Of a DNA stretch of 64,000 nt, positions 21,945-33,167 are shown in pieces. The stretch is from Trichopria drosophilae (taxonomy: Eukaryota; Arthropoda; Insecta; Hymenoptera; Diapriidae), in assembly GCA_030407085.1 (NCBI GenBank), contig CM059582.1, forward strand, positions 138,808,501 to 138,872,500. The letters are read 5' to 3'. Each line of letters begins with the position of its first letter. Position 1 is the stretch's first letter. The notes below the pieces were generated by a model. It was not told where the DNA came from. It ran no database searches and was given only the letters and a program-made list of their open reading frames with translations. The translations under genes and the position numbers were made by a program.

Positions 21945-22902
21945 ATGAGCATTTGGACAACACTTTTACTTACGCCAGTAGCACATAGCGCAGATCTGAT
22001 CGTCTATGATTGTGGAAGTCCGAAATTAAACATCACTACACTATCATTACTGGACGTTGGAGAATGCGATATTCCGGTACTCAACGTGAAACAAACAACA
22101 TTTTAAGTTCAGTTATTCCAAATAGCAGAATATATGACAACTCAAGCTATTCAGTGCAAATTACTGATTAAACGACATATTACACATTACGGGATGCATT
22201 CACATGTCTCTGAGGTTGCAAATGGAGTAATCGAACATATTCGGAAATTGTCACATGACCAATGTAGGAAGGGTCACAACACAAATACATTAATGTTAGG
22301 AAATAATGCGATCATTATTGGATTAAAAATAGGAGTACTAAATAGTGGAAACACAATGGTCGCCGGTTCGCGCACGAACGACGGGATTTGTAACGGTGCA
22401 CAATACTCCGATCCGTATGGACCTTGGAAGTACAAGCAGTGGTAAAAATAATATTAAATACTGACAACGTAACGCTTAACATCAAAACCGAATGTGTACA
22501 TTTAAAAACAGGTACCGCTTGCCCCGCGAACGAAGGAACGTGCTTTGCTTTAGAACGAGGGTACGCGTATTGGGATTTTTTTTGCAAAAAGATACGTGCA
22601 ACTTTAATAAATACGATGTGCTGTACGAAGGAATAGCATCACGTATAGAAGATCTCAATGATAAAAACGCACCTACAGTAGTAATCGTCGAAACGGAGGA
22701 TGTTACATTCGCTTTAACCATTAAAAATGAACGCAAGCTATGCGGATACACAATATTCCAAAGCAAATACCCGAAATTGTTCATAGCCACTTTTTCAGAA
22801 AAACGACCCATTATATCCACGACAGACAAAATCAGAGTAGAGAATGTCGATATCTTCGCGTACGTCAACAGCAAATTTATTTACGTAGAAAGACATATAC
22901 GT
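21945..22902 (+). pseudogene. env-like glycoprotein, N-terminal half, broken
   Basis: Predicted envelope glycoprotein of the gypsy element, which would mediate entry if intact. The ATG at 21945 starts a short hydrophobic signal-like segment, followed by a Cys-containing block (YDCGSP, then LLDVGECD) and further Cys/His positions, a pattern I associate with chuvirus/mivirus-type glycoproteins captured by insect LTR elements. Breaks seen: an in-frame stop at 22104-22106, a frameshift near 22430-22500, and the solo LTR at 22903. The family assignment is from memory of the pattern and needs a profile search. A baculovirus-F-type env does not fit the motifs I see. Confidence 0.58.
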
Positions 22903-23801
22903 TGTGACGTACTTTATGAGCACGCACAATAAGCGGCTTGATGCCGGATTTTAAATTTTTATTTTCCGACCGTTTAACGTCCGAATTGACGGACTTTGGC
23001 GTTCCCAGGGGGGAAACGGCGCGCCAGGTAAGCGGCCTTACTCGGCTGGCTCAATATTCCCGGTTAGCAAGATCTCGACCCAGAGGGGGTCATCCTTGCC
23101 TCCTTCCGCGCCTGAAATCGCGAAAACCTACTGGCGGCTCCCGCACTCCGCCTCGCACAGTTACGGAAATTGAGGGGCAAGGAACACGCGGGACACAAAT
23201 TTATATTATGAAATTAATATAGATTTATTTTCAATCGTATCGAAAAAGGATATAATGATACAAATCTAGATACAAATTTAGATTTTGGGCTCAGGGCCGA
23301 CTTACATTGATTCCGCTGTCGGCTCTCCTTTCGCCGCTTCGCTCGCTCGCTCGATTCGCGTGGCACCTCTTGCCTCGTCTCCGTCCTCCGGGAAATCCGG
23401 GCTCGCTGGGACGACTGCTCCCGGTCTAGATCCTCGGGCTCGTCCTCGTGTGGCCTCGTCACAGGGCTCGCTACTCGTCCTCGGACACTTCTCGCGTGTG
23501 CATTACGGCCTCGACGACTCTGCGCGCGCGTTCTACTCGGGTGGCGTGCTTCGACTCTACGCTTCGACGGTACTCACTCAACTCTCTTCCTCGACGCTAC
23601 AAGGCCAACTGCCGGTCTGGACTCGACCGGCCGCTCCGCTCGCTTCCGGAGTCCACCGAGCGCCCCCAATCGGCGACGCTCGGGCTGGTTCGGGGCCGTT
23701 CCTGCAATACTAGACCGTTACGAATATGCCCGACGATTCGAAACGTCCGCACTTCCACGACGGCGAACGTAATAGGTCCGCCGGCGTAACGCCCCGTTAC
23801 A
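22903..23801 (+). mobile_element. Solo LTR, 899 bp, TSD ACGT, in env
   Basis: Starts TGTGACG and ends CGTTACA, a short inverted repeat with TG...CA ends. ACGT flanks it at 22899-22902 and 23802-23805, and the env frame continues across the site. The middle (23300-23720) is strikingly GC-rich (CGCTCGCTCG), unlike the AT-rich surroundings. Long open frames on both strands here (for example 23285-23713) follow from that base composition and are not genes. Confidence 0.82.
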
Positions 23802-24781
23802 ACGTAGCGAATTAAAATCCTTATACTACGATATATTAGTGCAACGTTGTAACTTGGAACAACAAGTTTTAAAAAACGGGTTGTCTATTGCTGCGAATAA
23901 CCCTGATGAATTCGCATTTAACATAATGAAAGGTCCGGGCTTCGTGGCCTTGTCTGCCGGCGAGGCAGTCCACACCATAAAGTGCATACCTGTGGAGGTA
24001 AAGGTACGTCAGGCACACAAATGCTACACAGATATCCCCGTTACTCGAGCAAACCAGAGTTTATTTTTACGACACATGTGTTAATAAGCACAGGAGTACA
24101 AGTGGCATACAATCTCGCAGCACCGCCGATGTACAGATTAAACGGTGTATGGTACAAGGTGACACCTCATTACATCGAAGACATATCATCGACAATGCTG
24201 CAACCAAACACTTAAACTTCATGGAAATACACAAACCTGGAAAATCTCGGGGCTACCGGGATATATTCCGAAAAGAGGCTAGGGGAACTGACAAACCACA
24301 TTTTGTTTCCCACCCAAAGGGCGGCTATTTTAAACTCTGTCGCACGCGATATAACCGGTCAGGAAATGACGGGTACGGGAATTTCAATAAGCCACCTGTT
24401 AGACGCAAACTCGTTGAATGTAATCTCAGAAAAAACATGGGAGGTATATTGGTACAAATTCGTCAAATCAGCGCGGAACTATTAATGATCCTACTGCTGT
24501 TTAGATTTCTGAAACTAGCCATAGACACGATCGTGCACGACTATGCTGTACACTCGGTATACGAGTGGTACCTATATCTTGTTGCAGCCATCTGGGACTC
24601 ATTCACTCATTTATTACGCATTGCCAAGGGTAAAAAGGCGATAAATTCAGATTACAAAAACGACAATGTAGAAATTTTTCCGCTAAAAAATATCGACAAA
24701 ACGGACCCCGTAGTAACAAACAGTACATACGTCCCGACATCGCCCCAACTTGCTACACAGGCGAATGTACCATTTGTATGA
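23802..24781 (+). pseudogene. env-like glycoprotein, C-terminal half with membrane anchor, broken
   Basis: Continues the env gene after the solo LTR. Frames change near 24010, 24080 and 24220, and an in-frame stop interrupts at about 24213. At 24480-24640 there is a strongly hydrophobic stretch (LLMILLLFRFLKLAI, then a second VAAIWDS hydrophobic block), followed by a polar tail ending at 24781, consistent with a membrane-anchored glycoprotein and cytoplasmic tail. The same anchor architecture recurs at 58769-59220. Several breaks mean no functional protein. Confidence 0.6.
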
Positions 24782-24861
24782 GCAATTCTTTATTAGGACA
24801 ACATTTAATATTATTATTATTATTAAAAATAATATCCATATATATATGTATACGTTTTTTT

Positions 24862-25086
24862 CGTCTTCCTTGCTGACTATGTTTGTCTCTGCTGGTGCGG
24901 AGAAATTGACGATGAAGATAGATTTGTCATCGATGTCAACAAGGACGATTTCAGACTTATTGGCTGATATTTGACTGCTCGTCGGGAATGAGTAATTCCA
25001 GTATATTCGGCACGACTCATTTCCGATTACGGATTGTTAATCAGTGGGGACGAACGGCAAAACTGGGGTCGCGTCAATACCGTAGG
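24862..25086 (-). pseudogene. Fragment of the RLE-type LINE, endonuclease region
   Basis: Clearly homologous to 39078-39305 (and 29640-29880) but visibly more diverged. It covers the part of the ORF that encodes the restriction-like endonuclease (the PD...E core region). It is truncated on both sides, with an (ATT)n tract immediately left (about 24808-24830). Confidence 0.8.
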
Positions 25087-25089
25087 TAG

Positions 25090-25112
25090 ATGATAGGTTA
25101 GGTTAGGTTAGA
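25090..25112 (+). repeat. Short (TTAGG)n, telomere-type repeat
   Basis: GATAGGTTAGGTTAGG plus a further TTAG: about 3.5 units of the insect telomeric motif at the 3' side of the minus-strand LINE. It is too short and internal to be a telomere. Confidence 0.8.
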
Positions 25113-27540
25113 AGGGGTGTGGAGGGGCTATACCCCCCTCACAGCACTCGGTGGCCAACACGGCCCATTGTGATCCCCTTATTTGCGTATTTATGATGAT
25201 TGTCATCGTCATAACCTCCGCCGATGTGCGGCAAACCCGTCCAGCCACTTATTCATGTTTTAACCATCCAGTTGAGTCAACAAATTTCAGTAGTCTCCCC
25301 AGTTGGATGTGCGCTACGTCTTCTAAACTGTCGAAGAAGGGCTGTCCCAGATGTTGGAGTCTTCTGGTCATTAACCCAGTACACTCACAGATCATGTGGT
25401 GAATTGATTCTTCTTCGTCTTCATCTAAACAGCTTCGACAATAGTCTCGCGCTGGTGCTCCCATGACCCGGGACATTTTTCCGATCAGGCAATGTCCCGT
25501 CACGATTCCCATCAGTCGACACATAGTCCGTCTTTTTAATGAGATCAAAAACCTGGTTTTGTTCGCATTTATTAAGGGCCACATCTGTCTGGAAATACGA
25601 CAAGATGGCAGCCGTATCCATCTGAAGTTGGCCTCCTCTGTCGCAGCCTGAAATAGAGTTTTCTTGGCTGCATCGTTCGTAATGCTGCTTTCTTCCGTAA
25701 CCTGCGTGCTCAGTCCTTTCTTGGCCAGCCTGTCCGCCTTTTCGTTCCCCGGAATGTTCTGGTGGCCAGGCACCCAGCATAACCGTAGGATGCAGGTTTC
25801 ACTAAGTCGATTAAGGATGTCTTTGCACTCTTTAACCGTTCTTGAACGCACGTCTCTAGACATAAGCGTTTTTAACGCAGTCTTGCTGTCGCTGAAGATC
25901 GTTGCCTGGGTTGACATGTTCTCCAGCAATTTCTCGGCTGCTACTTTAATTGCTTTTACCTCCGCCTGAAGAACGCCGTCGTCCCCCAGCAGGCCCAGGG
26001 AGACTCACAGGTGTGGTGCATGTGAATATACACCTATCCCCACTTTGCCTCCCCGTTTTGACCCGTCCGCGAAGACAGAGCTCCCCCTGCCTTGGCCAGC
26101 TCCTTTTTCCAATCCTCGTTTTCCAGCGAGATGTAGGAGATGCTCCTCCCGAACTCCAGCTGCGGCACAATGTAGTCCGTTCTGGGGGGCATGAGCCGAC
26201 CCAGCGGGTCACACTGCAGGATGCTGCCGTGTCCATAGGTTGAGCCCCTCCACCATCCTGCGTCCCTCAGTCTGATTACGCTGCAACAGGCCACCTTTCT
26301 CACGTATATGTCCATTGGGTGGAGGTTTAGTATTACTTCCATTCCCGCCGTCGGTGTGGATCCTAGTGCGCCTGTGATGCCCAGACATGCCATTCTTTGT
26401 ATTTTGGTCAGCTCATTCAGGTTTCTCTTAACCTGCGTTGCTTTCCACCATACCACCGCCCCATAGGTTAGGACTGGTCGTACTATGCCGTGTACATCCA
26501 GTGTACGATCCACGGTTGGGTACCCCATTTCCTACCATAGGTTTTCTTATAGGCGAAGAGGGCTATATATGCCTTCTTCACCCTTTCTTTCAAGTTTAAT
26601 TCCCAGTTAAGCTTGGAGTCTAGTATTACACCTAGATACTTGGTGCTGCTTTTCGTTTGAAGTTGGACACCGCCCAACCTCGGCAAAGTAAAGGCGGGTA
26701 TCTTCCTCCTGCTCGTAAACAGCACCAGCTCCGTCTTGGATGGGTTCACCGCCAAACCACATTCGCGAGCCCAGGCTTCTAACTTCTTCAAAGCTGTGTC
26801 CATCAGCTCACTGATTATGGGGAGATATTTTCCCGTCGTCATGAGTACAATATCATCGGCATAGGCCACCACCCTCATCCCCGTTCGGCCAAGGCATCTC
26901 AGGAGAGCAGCCACAGTAGGGGTGAAAGTACCCCACCCTGCGGAGTGCCCCTGCCCACCGTCCTGCATATAAGCAGACGGTCGATCCACTTGGTGATAAA
27001 GGTCGGCGATTGCCTCCACCCTTCTAGTATTACCCCGTGTCTTAGGCAAGCCCTAAAGATTAACACGAGTCGGGGTTCTAACGTTTCCACCATTTTTTGA
27101 AGCATAATAGGATATATGCCGTCTTCTCCTGGAGATTTAGAAGGTTTAAAGGACTCCAGTGCCCACCTCACCTTTTCCTCATCTACAATCTCCCCGATTA
27201 CCGATTCATCGATTTCTAAGTAGGGTGGGAAAATATCATGGTGAGTTCCCTCCCTACTTTACACCGGCTTGCTGCCTGGAAAATGCGTATCCATCAGCAA
27301 GTCTAAGGTTTCCTGACTATCTCCCGTCCATGTGCCGTCGCTTCTTTGCAGGAGTCCCGGTACGCTGGGATCCTTAGATAGAAGCTTGCGGAGCCTAGCA
27401 GCTTCCGCTGTGCTTTCTATCGCCTCACAGAAGCCTTGCCATGATCGGGTTTTCGCCCGTCTAATTTCGCTTTTGTATTCATTAAAGCTACTCCTATAAG
27501 CATCCCAGTCCTTCTGCTCCCCGCTCCACCTTGCTCTATT
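25113..27540 (-). pseudogene. R1/LOA-type LINE pol (RT, RNase H), 5'-truncated, internally deleted
   Basis: Minus-strand non-LTR element. From 27540 down: N-terminal RT region (RARWSGEQKDWDAYR, TWTGDSQETLDLLMDTHFPG), FKPSKSPGEDGIYPIMLQ, then a jump from GVILEGWRQSP to TVGRGTPQGGVLSPLLW, so the motif-A part of the palm (first catalytic Asp) is deleted. VVAYADDIVLM keeps the YADD box (about 26850), followed by STKYLGVILDSKLNW. The RNase H domain (25929-25249) shows FSDSKTALK, LCWVPGHQNIPGNEKAD and a C-terminal CRSCLDEDEEESIHHMICEC finger. No endonuclease is present. Several frame changes. The 3' end abuts TTAGG repeats. The upper part is duplicated at 35785-36974. Confidence 0.87.
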
Positions 27541-29134
27541 AGAGAGCTGGCTCAAAAGCTCACGACCTCCCATATTTCGGGGCAAATACAGTCGTTCACG
27601 GAAGATCTTGGATGCAAACAAGTCTCCCGATTTTGGGATTAGTATCGTTCGGCCCTCCACCAGCCAGTACGGAATGGGTTGGTCTCCATTTATATAAGAG
27701 GTGAATATTCGGGCTAGGTGTTGATGGACAGAAGTGAACATCTTCCACCAATAGTTGTTAATTCCATCCCAGCCCGGCGAGGAGAAATTCCTCGCTCCTG
27801 TGATGGCATTTTTCACCTCTAATGCACTGACGGGTGGGCAATCTTCACTTTCTTGTGTGACTTCGTCGCACAACTCGGTGAAGATTTCAATACCTGGAGT
27901 GTCTGCATTAAGCCTAGATGTTTTCTCGTAGATGCTCCCCCAATTCCTCAACTGCGGTTATCGACGGAAACTCGCTTGAGGCTGCGATACGATGTTTGAA
28001 GAGGTTGGAAGGATTCGTCCAAAATATTGCATTTTGTCGAATTCCATCCTCCCGGCTTTGCACCCTCTTTTTGGCATCCGCCAGAACCCGAATTTTATCC
28101 GCCAAACGTTGCTTGATGTTGAGCAACTTCAGCTTGTTCAGTGTGTGATAGTACGTCCGCAGTTGTTGCGCGAACTTCTTGACTTTAACCGTAAATGAAC
28201 GACCAGATGTTAAATAGTCGATCGCACGCTGAATTCAGGAAGCGAGTTTCCGTGTCAGTCGAATTTTGACGTTCAATTGAGACATGCATTTTGGAATCTG
28301 TCGACTCCCCGATGTCTGTGTCAGATTTCGTGGTCACCAGATCACTCGTAGCCTCATATACGGCACAATTTACTTGCCACAGTTCGCAGTCATCCGGAAG
28401 AGCATCCAGAAAGTAGGCTATTTGCTCTATCTATTTCTCGTTGTTTAGGCAAAATTTTTGTTGTCAGATTTCGCCTAAACACGAGAGTCGTGCTTTCAAA
28501 ATGTAGAGCATCTCTTCCAGCACCGCGTACGGGCTCAGTTGTTATTGCCCGCACATCCGTTACTGGTTGACAGTTGGGAATAACGAAACCTTTCCGCCTC
28601 AGGGAGGCCACATAATCTCTCAGATGTTGTTGAGAAAAGCGATCTGCCAGTTCGGGATGCATTACTGCAAACCGACTATGTATTCGCGCCATGTAGCCCC
28701 TCTGTTGCGGGCAGCTCTCCTCGTAGCAGCGCATTAGATCTTGCCTGAGATCCTCCGTGAAACCAGTGAAATCGTCCGTGGATATTAGCGGGTCGTCGTC
28801 CCGCGTGATCCGTTTCTCCCCTCCACCTCGGGACTGGGTTGGATCCGACGCAGCCCGATGGTCAGGAGCCCTGCGCGTTCTATTCCTAGTAACCGCAAAT
28901 ACAGGGAGTAGGGTGGTTAGTCCTACTCCCCGTTGTTGTGCCTCTCTTGTTTGTCTCTTACCTCGTCATCCCATGGGGTTGGTTACCCAATCTCTGGCAA
29001 GGTTGCTAAGAGTCCAGGGCCCACCGGCTATAATAAGCACACGTGGAGGTGAGAGTAGGCCATTTGGGAAGATAAGCTAAGATGCAGCTTTTTGCATAGC
29101 CGCATTGTGTTACGCATCATTCCCTTTGGGCCCC
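27541..29134 (-). pseudogene. RLE-type LINE, copy A, 5' part with internal deletion
   Basis: Same family as the full copy at 38568-42503. On the minus strand it begins GGGCCCAAAGGGAATG at 29134 and keeps the N-terminal ORF region in pieces (28734-28390, 28126-27914), then the RT start (27951 down). After LIPKSGDL the sequence jumps to IFRERLYLPRNMGGRELLSQ, a segment that lies about 340 codons further on in the full copy, and there it joins the R1/LOA LINE at about 27540. RT motifs A-D are therefore missing. The middle (27600-28020) is nearly identical to the full copy while 28150-28850 is clearly more diverged. Confidence 0.83.
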
Positions 29135-32100
29135 TTATTTTTTTTTTTTTTTTTTTTTTTTGGCGGGGGGGGGAAATGCATTAGGCACCATAGGGGGTTG
29201 AAGATGTTGTGTAACCCCCCGTGTGTCGGACTCCCTCACCTTTGATGTTAACGGCAAGGTTTACCGACTAAAACCCTAACCTCCCTTGGCCCTCCAGAAT
29301 CCACGTGTGCAGTCTGCAGTAGAAAAGTGGCTCCGATATCCATCTCCTCCGCTGCAGACTGCACCGGGCCATGTCGTTTGCAACTGTAACCACTCCCTCT
29401 ACCATTGGGTAAGTGGTTACAGGATCTCGTGTGACCTCAGTAGATGGAGAGATCCCAGTAGCACTGCTTTCTGCATTCGGCCTGCGATGGAATTTGCATG
29501 TTCTCGACAGGCCAGAATGCTTTTGATGTTTTGGAGGAAAGTTGGTCTCATTCCTCCCAGCACTCCAATTATCAGCACGACGAGCTTGATTTTGAATCCT
29601 CGATGCAGCCTGCGAATCTCGAACAGGAGTTCCTGATATTTCATCCGTTTTTCGTCCTCTTTGCTGACTATATTTGTTTCTGCTGGTGCAGAAAACTCGA
29701 TGACGAAGATGGATTTGTCATCGAAGTCAACAAGGACGCATGTCAGGCTTATTGGTTGATAATTTGCCTGCTCATCGGAATGAGTAATTCCAGTATATTC
29801 GGCAAGACTCATTCCCGACTACGGATTCAATATCAGTGGGGACGTACGGCAAAACTGGGGTTGCATCAATACCATAAGTGCTGCGAAGATGGTAATACAG
29901 CACTCGAAAGAGCCGCATTGTGACGTTCGATGTATGCTGAAAAACTGCATATATTGGACATGCTGCCAAAAGATGCATTAGTGTCTCAGCATGACATCTA
30001 CACAATCTACAAAGCGTACTCCGTACCGCCTGGTGTAAGATGTTCTTGCGGTACGCTAAGGTATTGATGACCCCATCCTGGCACGCGAAGATAAAACCCT
30101 CGGTCTCGGATTTCAAGCCGGCTGATCTTAAGAAGGAGAAGGTCATCTCTGCCGACAAGCCAAGTTGTTGGACATTTCGAAAGAATTGTCCATGCAACGG
30201 CTTGTCGATATGCCTTCCCTCCAACATACGGAGTTGTTCCTTCCGTATGTTAGCCCTGAGACGCACTGGGCACAGATTGATGACTGAATTCAGCCTCCTG
30301 TGCACCACTACGTCCCACGTTGAAAACCAGACCGAGGTTTCGCGATGCTCGTTCCGCCGCGTTGTACAAAAACGCCCCCTTCCCCTGAATTTCATGCTGA
30401 TGTACTAGCATCATCAGGGGGATCCTCCGTTCGATTAATCACGTCGCAAGCTGATTCGAGAACCAATCGGTCATGCATACACTCCAGGCTTAAAAGGCCA
30501 CGACCTCCCATATTTCGGGGGCAAATACAGTCGTTCCACGGAAGATCTTGGATGCAAACTGCGTTGCATACAAATCGTCTTCCGTGTGCCTTCGGTCAAG
30601 ATCCCTTAGCTCGTCAACGTTCCACTTCAGTGCTCCAAAAGAATAGAGCACTGGTGATACGGCCAACATATTCGTGGCTGCCACCTTATTTCTCCCGGTC
30701 AATTCTGATGACCAGATCTGACGGAGAATGCGCCGGTATTTCTTAATGATGGTGGTTTTAGCAGCCTGCACATCCTGGACATGCCTTTGAGGTACGCCAA
30801 GGTATGTGTAGGCTTCTTCGGCGCTAAGGTGGCGGATGACATTTCCGTTGACGAGCTCCATATCGTTGTTATGGGAGCCTGACCTTCCTCTGTGCAAATG
30901 AACGACTGCACATTTGTCCAATCCGAATTCCATACCGATATCTCTCGAGTATGTGAGGGCGATGTTCAGAGATCGATGTAATTGATCTTCGCCTGATGCG
31001 TATAATTTAAGATCATCCATATAGAAAAGATGGGTGATCTTATGTACACGTTCACCAGGCGGTCCACACATGTACCCTTGAGATTTCCGGAGAGCAACGG
31101 ATAGAGGCAATAGTGAGATGCAGAAGAGCAGAGGACTCAGAGAATCTCCCTGATAGACACCTCTTTGGAATTGAACCAGTCTAGACATGGTTCGACACTT
31201 GCCCGATGTCATGACAAAGCGTGTTTTCCAAAGAGGCATCAGGTCTTCTACAATTCTCACTATGTTTGGGTGGACATGAAGGCGTTTGAGCAACAAGCTT
31301 AAAAGCTCGTGCGATGTCGAGTCATACGCCTTCATGTAATCCAGCCAGACTATCGACAGGTTACGCTTGTACTGGACTGCGTCCTGACAAACACACCTGT
31401 CGATAAGCAAGTTGTCCCTGCAGTCGGATACACCCATTTTGCAGCCTCGTTGTTCTACTATCCGTTGCCACACCGGTTTTCACGTATTTCTCAATACGTT
31501 CGTTCAAGATGTTAGTGAACAATTTGTATAACGTATTGAGACACGTGATCGGTCTATGGTTTCTCGGATCGGACAAGTCTCCCGATTTTGGGATCAGTGT
31601 CGTTCGGCCCTCCACCAGCCAGTGCGGAATGGGTTGGTCTCCATTTATATAAGAGGTGAATATTCGGGCTAGGTGTTGATGGACAGAAGTGAACTTCTTC
31701 CACCAATAGTTGTTAATTCCATCCCAGCCCGGCGAGGAGAAATTCCTCGCTCCTGTGATGGCATTTTTCACCTCTAATGCACTGACGGGTGGGCAATCTT
31801 CACTTTCTTGTGTGACTTCGTCGCACAACTCGGTGAAGATTTCAATACCTGGAGTGTCTGCATTAAGCCTAGATGTTTTCTCGTAGATGCTCCCCCCAAT
31901 TCCTCAACTGCGGTTATCGACGGAAACTCGCTTGAGGCTGCGATACGATGTTTGAAGAGGTTGGAAGGATTCGTCCAAAATATTGCATTTTGTCGAATTC
32001 CATCCTCCCGTCTTTGCAGCCTCTTTTTGGCATCCGCCAAAGCCCGAATTTTATCAGCCAAACGTTGCTTGATGTTGAGCAACTTCAGCTTGTTCAGTGT

Positions 32101-33111
32101 GTGATAGTACGTCCGCAGTTGTTGTGCGAACTTCTTGACTTTAGCCGTAAATGAAACGGCCAGATGTTAAATAGTCGATCACACACTGAATCGGGAAGCG
32201 AGTTTCCGTGTCATTCGAATCTTGCCGTTCAATTGAGACATGCGTTTTGTAATCTGCCGACTCCCCGATATCTGTACCAGATTTCGCGGAATCACCAGAT
32301 CACTTGCAGCCTCGTAAACGGCACAATTGACTTGCCACAGGTCGCAGTCATCTGGAAGAGCATCCAGAAGTAGGCTATTTGATCTGTCTATTTCTCGTTG
32401 CCTAGGCAAAACTTTCGTTGTTAAATTCTGCCTAAACACGAGTGTCGTGCTTTCATAATGTGGAGCATCTCTCCCAGCACCGCGTACGCGCTCAGTTGTT
32501 ATTGCCCGCACATCCGGTACCGGTTGACTGCTGGGAACAACGAAACCCGTCCGCCTCAGATAGGCCACATAATCTCTCAGTTGTTGTTGAGAAAAGCGAT
32601 CTGCCAGTTCGGGATGCATTAACTGCAAACCGACTGTGCATTCCGCGCCATGTAGCCTCTCTGTTGCGGACAGCTCTCCTCGTAGCAGTGCATTAGATCT
32701 TTGCATGAGATCCTCCGTCCACCTGAAATCGTCCGTGGGCATGTTGGGGTTGTTGTCCGGGACAACCCTATTCGTTTCGGCCCCTCGACCTCGGGATACT
32801 GGACTGCAATCCGAAGCAGCCCGATGGTCAGGAGCCCTGCGCGTTTGCATTTCTTGTAACCGCATGTACAGGAAGTAGGGTGGTTTTTAGGCCCTACCCC
32901 CCGTTGTTATGCCCTCTCTCGTTTGTCTCTTACCCCCTCGCCATCCACTGGGGTTTGGTTACCCAATCTCTGGCAAGGTTGCTAAGAGTCCAGGGCCCAC
33001 CGGCTTTAATAAGCACACGTGGAAGTGAGAGTAGGCCATTTGGGAAGATAGGCTAAGATGCAGCTTTTTGCATAGCCGCATTGTGTTACGCATCATTCCC
33101 TTTTGGGCCCC
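29135..33111 (-). mobile_element. RLE-type LINE, copy B as read in the left, error-rich contig end
   Basis: Corresponds base for base to 38568-42503, with extra single bases that split the protein into short frames (32865-32179, 31828-31361, 31473-30490, 30395-29772, 29812-29417). The extra bases sit mostly in homopolymers (for example CCCC for CCC) and are absent from the second reading, so I regard the breaks as consensus errors and use the second reading for the gene. The element starts GGGCCC at 33111 and ends with an A-tail (T-run at about 29138-29162). Confidence 0.8.
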
Positions 33112-33167
33112 TATTATTATTATTATTATTATTTATTATTATTATTAATTATTATTATTATTATATA
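33112..33167. repeat. (ATT)n microsatellite at the LINE 5' end, left reading
   Basis: ATT repeats with scattered single-base irregularities that the second reading (42504-42556) lacks. The LINE 5' end abuts it directly. Confidence 0.85.

Larger units (their letters stand above)
9700..24781 (+). mobile_element. Decayed Ty3/gypsy provirus with OTU, possible macro domain and env, nested insertions
   Basis: Order along the plus strand: gag zinc knuckles, protease, RT, RNase H, hydrophilic linker, OTU-like domain, macro-like domain, integrase, and a separate env-like gene. Three later insertions sit inside: a CR1-like LINE (14802-19202), a solo LTR in integrase (19355-19768) and a solo LTR in env (22903-23801). 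No flanking LTR pair of this element was recognised, so its true ends are unknown. The left boundary is the gag remnant and the right is the env stop. Every gene carries frameshifts or stops. Confidence 0.85.

Noticed and set aside
23285..23789. 142- and 113-codon frames in GC-rich DNA
   Set aside because: They lie inside a solo LTR with a clear target duplication; no domain, and open frames are expected from low stop-codon frequency.
25090..25112. Telomere end
   Set aside because: Only 3.5 TTAGG units, internal and flanked by LINE sequence on both sides.
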